The notes under the pieces were generated by a model. That model worked only from the letters and a program-made list of their open reading frames with translations. It searched no databases and was not told where the DNA came from. From an uncultured Flavobacteriaceae bacterium (GTDB taxonomy: Bacteria; Bacteroidota; Bacteroidia; Flavobacteriales; Flavobacteriaceae): a stretch of 64,000 nt of DNA. Shown in pieces: positions 19,291 through 28,087 of the stretch. The stretch's first letter is position 1; each line of letters starts with the position of its first letter. Position numbers and translations under genes: made by a program. The stretch is taken from NCBI GenBank assembly GCA_947501845.1, contig CANMXP010000005.1:186001-250000 (forward strand), given 5' to 3'.

Positions 19291-19620
19291 TTATTGATTT
19301 TTTTGCATTTGATCCATCATTTCTTGAGACCGCTGCATTATTTCATCCCAGCCTACAGTAGATATTGTATATAATGTATATACAAAATATAGAATATTTA
19401 TTATTAATATAACCAAGGCTACTATTTTAGCCGTGTTCATAGCTTTAATACTGTTAGGGTCGTAGTTTTCGGGGTTAAGTTTAGCCTTGTTTAGGTTACT
19501 GTTAGCAATTATAAATGCAATACCTGCAAGAATAAATCCTAATCCTCCAATACAGCAACATAAAAAGCCTAAAATAGCCAGTACATAAACAAGTGTTGGG
19601 TTGAGTTTTTGTTGTTCCAT
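19291..19620 (-). CDS. CCC-motif small membrane protein
   Basis: This 109-residue protein has two transmembrane helices (about 9-38 and 66-90). The first carries the CCC motif (GFLCCCIGGLGFILAG) that gives the NCBI family name 'CCC motif membrane protein'. The loop SNLNKAKLNPENYDPNS follows, and the C-terminal tail is Met/Gln-rich (QRSQEMMDQMQKN). It is the last gene of a tight four-gene operon with two DUF2752 proteins and a CD225-like protein, starting 9 bases after its neighbour. Function is unknown. Confidence 0.8.
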   Translation of the reverse strand: MEQQKLNPTLVYVLAILGFLCCCIGGLGFILAGIAFIIANSNLNKAKLNPENYDPNSIKAMNTAKIVALVILIINILYFVYTLYTISTVGWDEIMQRSQEMMDQMQKNQ

Positions 19621-19629
19621 CTGTGAATT

Positions 19630-19914
19630 TTAATTGATTGTTTTAATGATATAACTTATTATAATAGTGGCTACTGTTAGTATGGCCAATCCGCCAATAA
19701 TTTTATTGGAGTGCTTAAATTTAAAGAAAATATTTATGCCTATAAACAGAAAAAGAATAATTAGGCTATAAATTGCAGGATACATGTGAAAAGCTTCGGC
19801 AAACTCACCTTTTAAGACTAAAGCCATAGATCTTTGTAAGCCACACCCCATACACTCTACTCCAAAAAGTTTTTTGTTTAAACATGGTAACATATAATCA
19901 TCCAAAGCCTGCAT
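19630..19914 (-). CDS. DUF2752 membrane protein (second copy)
   Basis: A 94-residue protein with the DUF2752 signature FGVECMGCGLQRSM (Cys-X2-Cys-Gly then Arg), followed by ALVLKGEFAEAFHMYPA and two transmembrane helices. DUF2752 proteins are widespread and of unknown function; the Cys pair could bind metal or undergo redox change, which is a guess. It lies 16 bases after the larger DUF2752 gene and 9 bases before the CCC-motif gene, so all are probably one transcript. Confidence 0.85.
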   Translation of the reverse strand: MQALDDYMLPCLNKKLFGVECMGCGLQRSMALVLKGEFAEAFHMYPAIYSLIILFLFIGINIFFKFKHSNKIIGGLAILTVATIIISYIIKTIN

Positions 19915-19930
19915 GCGTAGTAAATGGTTT

Positions 19931-20350
19931 TTATGGAGCTAAAATAGTAAAAGGATATGAATTGATATTTCTTAATATCCAAAATAAAAGGACCACTATG
20001 AGTATCGTAAAAGTAGTTTTTGAGTTATGCAAAAGGTTCTTAAAAGTCCTATTAAAAATTATTTTGGACAATTTAATAGAAGTGTCATATAATAAAACGA
20101 CAATTAATAAAACAATTAAGAAATTGTACTTGAAGCCATCAATAATATGTCCTTGGAGTAATTGATGTACTGCTCTTTGACTTCCACAACCTGGGCAATA
20201 TATACCAGTGAAAGAATACAAGGGACATTTTGGGAAAATTTTATACTCCAAAGGGTTGTAGTTATAAAACAAATATGAAATAAAAGCCAATGTAATTGCA
20301 ATTACGATAACAATAAAGGGCTTTATTTTATTGAGCACTTCCAATGGCAC
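19931..20350 (-). CDS. DUF2752 membrane protein (first copy)
   Basis: A 139-residue protein with an N-terminal transmembrane helix (about 12-30), then the DUF2752 signature TGIYCPGCGSQRAVHQLLQG, and further helices (about 76-90 and 117-130). It overlaps the upstream CD225-like gene by 23 bases, which suggests coupled translation. Compared with the second copy it has an added N-terminal helix before the Cys motif. The function of the family is unknown. Confidence 0.85.
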   Translation of the reverse strand: MPLEVLNKIKPFIVIVIAITLAFISYLFYNYNPLEYKIFPKCPLYSFTGIYCPGCGSQRAVHQLLQGHIIDGFKYNFLIVLLIVVLLYDTSIKLSKIIFNRTFKNLLHNSKTTFTILIVVLLFWILRNINSYPFTILAP

Positions 20351-20600
20351 CTAAAAATGCTATTCCAAAAATAAGTATATAGATTACCCAGCCAAATAGA
20401 GCTATTCCAATAGAAACCAAACCCCATGTTTTAGCATTTTTTGAGGCCTTATTTGCTTCTTCGTATTTTCCATCCTCATAATTGCTATTAACTTTAGTAG
20501 CATAAATAATGCTAACAATTCCTGTAGGTAAACAGCACAAAATAGTACTTATAATTGCCAAGGCTAAATAACTGTTGGGTCTTGGTGGTTTGTTTTCCAT
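20328..20600 (-). CDS. CD225/dispanin-like small membrane protein
   Basis: This 90-residue protein has the CD225 layout: a proline-containing N-terminus, a first helix with ILCCLPTGIVSIIYATKV, the loop SNYEDGKYEEANKASKNAKT, and a second transmembrane helix (WGLVSIGIALFGWVIYILI). Eukaryotic relatives are interferon-induced transmembrane proteins that alter membranes; in bacteria the role is unknown. It is the first gene of the four-gene operon ending at 19291. Confidence 0.85.
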   Translation of the reverse strand: MENKPPRPNSYLALAIISTILCCLPTGIVSIIYATKVNSNYEDGKYEEANKASKNAKTWGLVSIGIALFGWVIYILIFGIAFLGAIGSAQ

Positions 20601-20681
20601 AATATTTAATATTAGATATTGGTATTAAATATATGAAAAATGATTAAAATTGAAATATATAGAAAGTAAGGGAGGATTATT

Positions 20682-22442
20682 CTATTTATTGGCCACTATA
20701 ATTTTTTTGTTAAATACCTGATTATTCTTCAAGCTTATTTGGACAACATATACACCATCATTAAGTAATTTTGTAGAGTATGTATATGCCTTTTTTAAAT
20801 TTAAAACCCTTTCATTCTGGATTTTTTTACCTGTGACATCGAATAAGTCAATAGCTTTTATATTCAAAGAATTTGGGTTTAAGATTTTCAATTCAGAAAT
20901 ATTATTATTTTGAAATACTTTTATATCATCAAGATTAGTTTCAATAGTGTTTAAAGTGTTTTCACTGAAAACAATTTGAAATCGATCTTTATAGTTATTG
21001 GCATCAAGATTAATATTAAAATCTTGAGTTTTTAAATTAACAAATGTATTGCTTTCGGTATCATGTATATAAATAGGTTGCTCATTTTCAAAATTTTGAA
21101 TATCTGTGATTCTAATTCTAATTTGAGATTCTCCGTTTACTCTAAGAGCTAAAGGAATACTTAAAGCATTATCAAAAGGCAATGCTTCACTGAGGTAAGG
21201 TTTTCCGTCAACTAGCAAATGCGCATCTGAAGCCAAAATATCGCTTTCATGTATATTGGATTCTAATCCATAATCAAAACCATGTGTAGCTGAGTTATGA
21301 AATGTTTCAACCAATTGTCTGGTATAAGTATCATTAAAATCAACATTTAGTCTAAAACGTTTATAATCATTCGGGACTTTTGAAAACCCATTTATATTTT
21401 TTGAAATTTTCCTTTTCGTATTTTTAAAAAACTCAGTAGAATCTGTTGCTATTGATTCCCTTTTATAAACACGATGACTATTTTTAGCTTTTACTGTTCC
21501 AGTTGCAGTTCCTTCAACCATGAAACCTTGTCCGATAGGGATATAGCGTCTAGGGCGTTTCCCACTAGGACTTCCACTTCCTGCTCCATTAATAGCACCA
21601 TTGCCATTATAAGTACTAAAAGTTGCAGGTGTGTAAGTTTCAACCAATCCATCGGCACTAATAGTATATGTGGCATAGCCGCCGTCGTAATGTTTAATGT
21701 GATGTGAGTTTACACTAGGGTTTTGTTCCCAAAAATGTAAAGTACCTGTAATTACAGTAGCATTTTCAGGGTCATGAATATAAGCTAATGCATCTAGAGC
21801 AGAGGGGTATGGATTTCCTGTTAATGTAAATTGAGTATCTAAAACACTTACGCTTATAGTGCCATTGTTGGGCTTGCCTCTAAAATCGTATTGCTGTGCA
21901 CCACCAGATCCGCTAGTCCCTTTCATTGTAAAGCCTTCGCCAGGGTTTAAGGTGGTAGCTCCTTGTACATGTATCCAATCAGAATATGAGTCTGAGGCTA
22001 CAAACTTCCAAACCCAATACGGCTCAATAGTTAAAGGGACAGCAGTACTATTATAACCAGCTACATGAGCTATAGTAGCAGGTGTAGAAGATATAAGACC
22101 TGTAACATCATTAAGAAGTGTAATTCCAAAAGGATTGTTTACAGAATTACTGGTTTTAGTACCAATGGGTGAACACCAATAATTGTATTCGTATGCATCT
22201 ACATTAGCCTCTTGGTAAAGACTTAACTCTCCAACGCCAGAATTTCCAGTAGTTCCAGAGCCTTGAACAACTTGGGCTTCATCACGTAAATAGATGGTAC
22301 TGTTTGCTTCGTTTAGATTTATATCGTCTTCAACAAAGACAACTTCATCATTTACAAAAAGATAAGCATCATTTCTTACTGATAATTGAGAGAATGATAA
22401 GTTGCTAATTAATAGCAAAAAAAGGGCGCATCTACTGAACAT
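20682..22442 (-). CDS. Secreted protein with T9SS type A sorting domain
   Basis: This 586-residue protein has a signal peptide (about 1-18) and a long beta-rich body. Residues about 90-330 resemble large surface proteins of this phylum (GEGFTMKGTSGSGG, then YIPIGQGFMVEGTATGTVK). The last 70 residues are a type A T9SS sorting domain (IDLFDVTGKKIQNE, LLNDGVYVVQISL, ending KKIIVANK). It is therefore likely to cross the outer membrane by T9SS and be attached to the surface or released. No catalytic motif is visible, so the cargo function is unknown. A TATATTTG promoter element lies about 30 bases upstream. Confidence 0.9.
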   Translation of the reverse strand: MFSRCALFLLLISNLSFSQLSVRNDAYLFVNDEVVFVEDDINLNEANSTIYLRDEAQVVQGSGTTGNSGVGELSLYQEANVDAYEYNYWCSPIGTKTSNSVNNPFGITLLNDVTGLISSTPATIAHVAGYNSTAVPLTIEPYWVWKFVASDSYSDWIHVQGATTLNPGEGFTMKGTSGSGGAQQYDFRGKPNNGTISVSVLDTQFTLTGNPYPSALDALAYIHDPENATVITGTLHFWEQNPSVNSHHIKHYDGGYATYTISADGLVETYTPATFSTYNGNGAINGAGSGSPSGKRPRRYIPIGQGFMVEGTATGTVKAKNSHRVYKRESIATDSTEFFKNTKRKISKNINGFSKVPNDYKRFRLNVDFNDTYTRQLVETFHNSATHGFDYGLESNIHESDILASDAHLLVDGKPYLSEALPFDNALSIPLALRVNGESQIRIRITDIQNFENEQPIYIHDTESNTFVNLKTQDFNINLDANNYKDRFQIVFSENTLNTIETNLDDIKVFQNNNISELKILNPNSLNIKAIDLFDVTGKKIQNERVLNLKKAYTYSTKLLNDGVYVVQISLKNNQVFNKKIIVANK

Positions 22443-22472
22443 TGCTTAATAGGTTATGTACATTTGGGATAA

Positions 22473-22480
22473 CAAATATA
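22473..22480 (-). promoter_or_regulatory. Candidate -7 promoter element for the T9SS cargo gene
   Basis: Minus-strand TATATTTG (plus-strand CAAATATA) fits the Bacteroidota TAnnTTTG element 31 bases before the start codon. No TTG is seen at the expected -33 spacing. Confidence 0.5.
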
Positions 22481-22623
22481 TATTTTTTTCTATAAAAACT
22501 ATTATTTCATCGGTAAAAAATGTATTTAAACGGAATTACACATGATAAAACCCCGTTGAAATGCTTATCTAAAAATCTAAATTTTTAATAGTAATTTGCA
22601 GACGATAAAAAGAACGATTACTA

Positions 22624-22818
22624 ATGAAGTATTTTAATTACATTTTGATTATTATAGGAGCTATTGTTGCTGTTTATGCTAAATATGACACAGAGCAAAA
22701 TGAATATATTCTAATGGGCGGTATAGTTATACTTATGCTTGGAATTTATAGAATATCTAGAAGTATACCTAGTAAGCATGACAGAGAAGAAGATACTAAT
22801 AACCTTGAAAATGAGTAG
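22624..22818 (+). CDS. Small two-TM hypothetical protein
   Basis: A 64-residue protein with two predicted membrane helices (about 4-19 and 29-44), separated by KYDTEQNEYI, and a charged tail (SKHDREEDTNNLENE). No family is recognised. Its stop is two bases before the start of the Smr-like gene, so the pair is almost certainly co-transcribed and translationally linked. Confidence 0.75.
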   Translation: MKYFNYILIIIGAIVAVYAKYDTEQNEYILMGGIVILMLGIYRISRSIPSKHDREEDTNNLENE

Positions 22819-22820
22819 CT

Positions 22821-23384
22821 ATGCCTTTTAAATTAGGTGATTTTGTATTGGTTATAGATGAAGACCTGTCTGGGGTTATAAAGCAAATTTCTGGAGATAC
22901 CATTTCAGTTGAAACAACTGATGGTTTTTTACTAGATTTTAAAAGTGATGAGCTGGTTATAGATAAAGCTAGTAGTGCTCTTGACAAAGAATTGTTTTCG
23001 CAAACTACTTTTAGCGATGTTGTTTCAGAAAAAGAACAACCTACAAAAAGAAAACAAGTTAAAATGAGGGTAAAAGATAGATATGAGCCCACTATGGAGG
23101 TTGATTTACATATTAGTAAATTGATTAAATCTTCAAAGGGAATGTCTAAATATGATATACTGACTCTTCAATTGGATACGGCTAAGCGCCAATTAGATTT
23201 TGCTATTAGAAAACGCATTCAAAAAATAGTGTTTATTCACGGTGTAGGTGAAGGCGTTTTAAAAGTAGAATTAGAGTATTTATTTGGGCGCTACAATAAT
23301 GTAAAATTCTACGATGCTAATTATCAGAAATACGGATTAGGAGCTACCGAGGTATATATTTATCAGAATGTTATACCTAATTAA
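22821..23384 (+). CDS. Smr-domain protein with N-terminal SH3-like segment
   Basis: A 187-residue protein. Residues 1-50 look like a small beta-barrel (GDFVLVIDEDLSGVIKQI). A charged linker follows. The C-terminal about 85 residues are an Smr domain (EVDLHISKLIKSSKGMSK, then VFIHGVGEGVLKVEL with the HGxG motif). Smr domains are often nucleases acting on branched DNA or on stalled-ribosome mRNA; the Bacteroidota form here has not been assigned a role that I know. The final 8 bases overlap the convergent lipoprotein gene. Confidence 0.85.
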   Translation: MPFKLGDFVLVIDEDLSGVIKQISGDTISVETTDGFLLDFKSDELVIDKASSALDKELFSQTTFSDVVSEKEQPTKRKQVKMRVKDRYEPTMEVDLHISKLIKSSKGMSKYDILTLQLDTAKRQLDFAIRKRIQKIVFIHGVGEGVLKVELEYLFGRYNNVKFYDANYQKYGLGATEVYIYQNVIPN

Positions 23385-24300
23385 AAACGGGGTCTCCCTT
23401 TCTCGTTTTTGTTAATTTGGAGTCTTGCAAGTTTCCAAAATCAAATTCATCTAAGGAGATTAGTGTTAAATCAAAATTAGAAATCTTAAGGGTTACGGTA
23501 TAAGTTTGAGTAATATTATGATCTCTATATTCTGTTGCTACTACTTCAGTAGATACATCGGGGTTTAAATAATCATTAAGATCACCACTAGTAGTATCAT
23601 CTCTAGGGTTTTGGTTTTGCGAGTCATTTTCTTCATCACGCGTATCAACACCATCGCCATCATCGTCGGTATCTAAATAATCAGGTGTGCCATCTCCATC
23701 TGAATCTAGCGCATCACTTAAATTACCGTCACCATCTGGATCTGGGTCTTCATCTATAGTTAAAACATTATCACCATCATCATCAGCATCAATGTAATTA
23801 GGTATGCCATCATTATCAGTATCGTCATCTTCTAAATTTCCATTACCATTTCTGTCTTCCAATTCTGCAGGAATACCATCATTGTCGTCTTCGGTTAAAA
23901 CAGCTTTTATTGCAGCTGTCCCATCTGTACTTTCTATATCTTGAGTTATTATTATATCAGACGGTGGGATATCATTACAAAATAAATCATTAGGCAATTT
24001 GGTATTACTATATGTTCTGTAGTTAAATGGGTTGGTAGTGCTTATATTGAAATTTTCTTCATAAATTTTAGTTGTTTCATCTATCCCATTAAGAATCTCA
24101 TCAAGAGTAAGTCCAGCAATTTTTAAAGATAACGATTCAGAAGGGTCGTCTTTCGTTTTGTAAAAGACTAAACTAGATACACCTTGACAAGCTTTAAAAG
24201 TTTCTTCAAAGTCTAATTCAACAGTAATTACATCACCATCATCACAAGAGTATATATATAATAAACCTATAGATATTAGAACTAAAAATAATTTACGCAT
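23377..24300 (-). CDS. Lipoprotein with thrombospondin type 3-like calcium-binding repeats
   Basis: A 307-residue protein with a lipoprotein-like signal ending in IYSC (Cys at about 19). Residues about 135-245 hold repeated aspartate-rich loops (TDNDGIPNYIDADDDGD, DSDGDGTPDYLDTDDDGD), the thrombospondin type 3 pattern that binds calcium. The flanking parts have no recognised domain. A surface or periplasmic structural role is inferred. Its 3' end overlaps the Smr gene by 8 bases. An upstream TATTTTTG element (24319-24326 on the minus strand) may be its promoter. Confidence 0.8.
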   Translation of the reverse strand: MRKLFLVLISIGLLYIYSCDDGDVITVELDFEETFKACQGVSSLVFYKTKDDPSESLSLKIAGLTLDEILNGIDETTKIYEENFNISTTNPFNYRTYSNTKLPNDLFCNDIPPSDIIITQDIESTDGTAAIKAVLTEDDNDGIPAELEDRNGNGNLEDDDTDNDGIPNYIDADDDGDNVLTIDEDPDPDGDGNLSDALDSDGDGTPDYLDTDDDGDGVDTRDEENDSQNQNPRDDTTSGDLNDYLNPDVSTEVVATEYRDHNITQTYTVTLKISNFDLTLISLDEFDFGNLQDSKLTKTRKGDPVFN

Positions 24301-24354
24301 TGATTTTGGGTTTTAGGACAAAAATAAAGTAATTGTTATTTATAACGCAGCTTA

Positions 24355-24384
24355 TTGATAATAATTTTATTTCAAGTATTTTTG
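24355..24384 (+). promoter_or_regulatory. Bacteroidota-type promoter of the cysteine desulfurase gene
   Basis: TTG (24355-24357), 19 bases, then TATTTTTG (24377-24384) matches TTG-N19-TAnnTTTG well. The start codon lies 62 bases downstream. Confidence 0.7.
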
Positions 24385-24446
24385 ACCTTTGAAAGTTTAT
24401 TTGACTCCCAGATTATTGTTTTGAATTTTATAATGAATGGATTTTT

Positions 24447-25589
24447 ATGAAGCATGTTTATTTTGATAATGCAGCGACAACTCAAATAAGAGATGAGGTG
24501 ATAGTGTCTATGGCAGAAGTTATGAAAAAGCATTATGGAAATGCTTCATCATCGCATGGTTTTGGAAGATCATCTAAATCATTAATAGAACAATCAAGGA
24601 AAACCATTGCGAAATATTTAAATGTATCTGCTGGAGAAATTGTGTTCACTTCTGGAGGTACTGAAGCTGATAATTTGGTATTAAGGAGTGCCGTTAGAGA
24701 TTTAAATATAAAACATATTATTACTTCAAAAATTGAACATCATGCTGTTTTGCATACTGTTGAGCAACTTGAAAAAGAGTATGGTATATTGGTTAGTTAT
24801 GTTAATCTTGAAACTAATGGAGACATTGATTATTCCCATTTAGAAAGGTTATTACAAGTAGAAGGCAAAACACTAGTAAGTTTGATGCATATTAACAACG
24901 AAATAGGTAACATTTTAGATATAGAACGCGTTGCCAATTTATGCAAAGCTAATCAGGCTTTATTTCATAGTGATGCTGTCCAGTCTGTTGGCCATTATGA
25001 AATGGATTTGCAAAAATTACCAATTGATTTTTTAGCAGCAAGTGCCCATAAGTTTCACGGACCAAAAGGAGTAGGTTTTGCTTTTGTTAGGAAAAATTCA
25101 GGTTTACAACCATTAATTTTTGGAGGCGAGCAGGAGCGAGGGCTTAGGGCTGGTACTGAAAGCGTGCATAATATTATAGGTATGGAGGAAGCGTTAAAAA
25201 GCGCTTACAATAATTTAAGCAAAGAAGCCAATTACATTATGGGGCTAAAACGCTATTTTATTGATAAAATAACCGAAGAGATACCAGAAACCGCTTTTAA
25301 TGGCTACTCTAACGACTTAAATAAAGGTACTTACACGCTTGTTAATGTTTGTTTGCCCATACCTCCAAAAAAAGCTGCCATGTTATTATTTCAATTAGAT
25401 TTAAAAGGCATAGCATGTTCTAAAGGAAGTGCTTGCCAAAGTGGTAGTTCTCAAAAGTCACATGTTTTGACCGAAATTTTAAATGACACCGATTTACAGA
25501 AACCGTCCATTCGTTTTTCCTTTAGTTTATATAATACGAAAGAGGAAGTAGATCATGTCATAAATGTTTTAAAAGCGTTTCTTGAATAA
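24447..25589 (+). CDS. Cysteine desulfurase (NifS/IscS family)
   Basis: A PLP enzyme of 380 residues that removes sulfur from cysteine as a persulfide for iron-sulfur clusters, tRNA thiolation or cofactors. Seen: the N-terminal VYFDNAATTQIRDEV, ISTSKIEHHAVL-like region (HIITSKIEHHAVLHTVEQL), the PLP lysine K202 in SAHKFHGPKGVGF, and the catalytic cysteine C330 in the loop CSKGSACQSG. It stands alone, without iscU or suf genes next to it, so the acceptor is not known. The gene converges on the TonB receptor gene with only 4 bases between the stops and no obvious terminator hairpin. Confidence 0.92.
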   Translation: MKHVYFDNAATTQIRDEVIVSMAEVMKKHYGNASSSHGFGRSSKSLIEQSRKTIAKYLNVSAGEIVFTSGGTEADNLVLRSAVRDLNIKHIITSKIEHHAVLHTVEQLEKEYGILVSYVNLETNGDIDYSHLERLLQVEGKTLVSLMHINNEIGNILDIERVANLCKANQALFHSDAVQSVGHYEMDLQKLPIDFLAASAHKFHGPKGVGFAFVRKNSGLQPLIFGGEQERGLRAGTESVHNIIGMEEALKSAYNNLSKEANYIMGLKRYFIDKITEEIPETAFNGYSNDLNKGTYTLVNVCLPIPPKKAAMLLFQLDLKGIACSKGSACQSGSSQKSHVLTEILNDTDLQKPSIRFSFSLYNTKEEVDHVINVLKAFLE

Positions 25590-25593
25590 GCTT

Positions 25594-28074
25594 TTAAAAT
25601 TTCATGGTCGTTCTTATATTAAAGACTCTTGGTGTTAAATAATTAGGGATAGCGTATTGACGTTTACTAAATGCATCTCTTACCCAAGTATTAGTGATCG
25701 AGTTTTGTACATCAAACATATTATAAATTTCAAAACCAAAAGAAAGTGCTTTAAAAGGCTTTTTCCAACCTTGGTTAAATTGTTTTTTTTCATCAACAAG
25801 CACAAATTGTAAGCCTAAATCGGCACGCTTATATGCGGGTAACCTGTTTTGATATTCATAAGGATCTGCATAACTGGGGGACCCTCCTGGTAAACCTGTA
25901 TTATATACCAAATTCAAATACATTTTCATACTTGGAACATTAGGCACATAATCCTGAAATAATGCAGCAAATTTTAAACGTTGATCGGTCGGTCTGGATA
26001 TGTAACCCCTATTATCTATATTCTCTTCTGTTTTTAAATACCCAAAACTAAACCATGACTCAGTACCAGGAACAAATTCGCCATTTAGTCGCATATCTAA
26101 TCCATAGGCATAGGCTTTAGCATTATTGCTTGCCCTATATCGAATACGTACATTTTCTAATGTATAAGGGTTTACATCAGTCAAATTTTTATAATAAGCT
26201 TCTGTAGTTAACTTAAAAGGTCTGTCCCACATTTTAAAGCTATAATCATTGCCCAATACCAAATGAAAAGATTGCTGCGCTTTTGTATTAGGTTGAACGG
26301 TGCCATTGGCATCCCGAAGTTCCCGGTAAAAAGGAGGTTGATAATATAAACCTGCAGCCACTCTAAAAAGCATGTCTTTTTCCCACTTTGGTTTAATTGC
26401 AAATTGAGCTCTCGGACTGAATACTGTTTGAGATTTTTTTGAATCTGTACCAAGTGCTGCCGCAGCATCATCATTAACACTCCAGTTGTGTACCCTAACG
26501 CCTGCATTATACCACACATCACTGGTGCCAATTGTAGCACGTTTGCTCCATTGTAGATACGCCTGTAATCTGTTTATTTGGGTACCGTTAGTCGCTCTTA
26601 TATTTTGAAAAGCTTCTAATGGGCCACTGTAAGGCGTATAAGGTTGTTCGTTTGCGGGTAAAGTTTTAGGTGGTCTAATTGAGAATCCCGCCGAATCAAT
26701 AATTTCCCATTCTATTAAGCGATCCCGAATATCTTCATTGGTGTATTTTACAGACCATTCAATTCTATGATCATTAATATTAAAATCACCTTTATGTTCA
26801 ATGTTGGTTATTAGAGCATCTAAATCATTTCGTCCGTGGTTAAGTTGACTACCAATACCTTGGCTAAACTCAACTTCACCTAAATCTTCATCACCAATAT
26901 TGGTGTTTACTTCACCTAATCTGTATTGGGCCAGAATATCAAAATACTCCTCTTCAGTGGTATGATAGGTAGAGGTGATTAGTTTAAGCGTTAAATTGTC
27001 ATTTGCAAAATAAGTCCCTTTAAAAGCACCAAAAAGGGTTTGGTAACGATCTTTTTCTTGGCCTTGATAGAATACTAATAAGGCTATGGGGTCGCTTAAG
27101 GTACCAAAATTGGTTTGTCTTGTTTGCGGTTCATAATTGTATTTATTTATGGAAACATTCCCTAAAAAACTTAAATGAAATTTATTTGAAAACTTATAAG
27201 TAAAATATGCTTGCGCATCGGCAAACGTAGGATTGAAATTAGTTTCCGTCTCTTTTGCGTTTACCAATAAACTATTATCGCGATAGCGAACTCCTGTAAT
27301 TCCTGTGAATTTTGAATTCTTACTTATATTTTCGACAGATAGACTACCTCCTAATAAGCTTAAATCTGCATTTACTTCAAATTGATAAGGTGTTTTATAT
27401 GTAATATCAAGTACAGAAGAAAGCTTATCTCCATATTTAGCTTGAAATCCACCAGCAGAAAAATCAACGTTTTGTACCAAATCAGTATTTACAAAGCTTA
27501 AACCTTCTTGTTGTCCAGAGCGTACTAAAAAGGGGCGATAAACTTCTATATCATTTACATACACCAAATTTTCGTCGTAATTACCTCCACGTACCGAATA
27601 TTGTGTGCTTAATTCGTTGTTATTGCTTACTCCAGGCAGTGTTAATAATAGATTTTCTACGCCTGCATTGGCACCAGGTATTTTTCTTATGGTTTCTGGT
27701 TTTAAAGTAATTATGCCTTCAACTTCTTTATGTCTGTTGTTCGTCACAACAACTGTAGCAATTTGCTCAATAGAGTTGCTCATTACAGGGTTGAATTCGT
27801 ATGATTCACCACTTTTTAAATTAAAAGTGCTAACAATCTTTTTATGTGAAAGATGCGTGAATTCTATGGTTACATCTTGATTTGCATCGATTTTAAAAAT
27901 GTAAAAGCCATTTGAGTTCGTTACAGTACCTCTAGAACCTGCTTTAATATTTACTTTTTCAATAGGTTGGTTGTTTTCACCGAGTATAACTCCTTTTATT
28001 GTAGCTGTTTGGGAATAACCGATCGTGATTATGGAAAAAAACAGAAAAGAAATTAGAGATCGTTTTGCTTTCAA
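25594..28074 (-). CDS. TonB-dependent outer-membrane receptor
   Basis: About 826 residues. I place the start at the TTG at 28074: this gives MKAKRSLISFLFFSIITIGY, a proper signal peptide; the ATG at 28134 would add 20 residues inside the upstream gene. Next come a carboxypeptidase-regulatory-like domain (about 25-105, ATIKGVILGENNQPIEKVNI), the plug (about 115-230, VENLLLTLPGVSNNNELSTQ) and a beta-barrel ending in the aromatic strand FNIRTTMKF. It would import a ligand with energy from TonB/ExbBD. There is no SusD partner nearby, so the substrate is unknown. It lies directly behind the M23 peptidase gene. Confidence 0.88.
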   Translation of the reverse strand: MKAKRSLISFLFFSIITIGYSQTATIKGVILGENNQPIEKVNIKAGSRGTVTNSNGFYIFKIDANQDVTIEFTHLSHKKIVSTFNLKSGESYEFNPVMSNSIEQIATVVVTNNRHKEVEGIITLKPETIRKIPGANAGVENLLLTLPGVSNNNELSTQYSVRGGNYDENLVYVNDIEVYRPFLVRSGQQEGLSFVNTDLVQNVDFSAGGFQAKYGDKLSSVLDITYKTPYQFEVNADLSLLGGSLSVENISKNSKFTGITGVRYRDNSLLVNAKETETNFNPTFADAQAYFTYKFSNKFHLSFLGNVSINKYNYEPQTRQTNFGTLSDPIALLVFYQGQEKDRYQTLFGAFKGTYFANDNLTLKLITSTYHTTEEEYFDILAQYRLGEVNTNIGDEDLGEVEFSQGIGSQLNHGRNDLDALITNIEHKGDFNINDHRIEWSVKYTNEDIRDRLIEWEIIDSAGFSIRPPKTLPANEQPYTPYSGPLEAFQNIRATNGTQINRLQAYLQWSKRATIGTSDVWYNAGVRVHNWSVNDDAAAALGTDSKKSQTVFSPRAQFAIKPKWEKDMLFRVAAGLYYQPPFYRELRDANGTVQPNTKAQQSFHLVLGNDYSFKMWDRPFKLTTEAYYKNLTDVNPYTLENVRIRYRASNNAKAYAYGLDMRLNGEFVPGTESWFSFGYLKTEENIDNRGYISRPTDQRLKFAALFQDYVPNVPSMKMYLNLVYNTGLPGGSPSYADPYEYQNRLPAYKRADLGLQFVLVDEKKQFNQGWKKPFKALSFGFEIYNMFDVQNSITNTWVRDAFSKRQYAIPNYLTPRVFNIRTTMKF

Positions 28075-28087
28075 AAGTATGTAAAGT

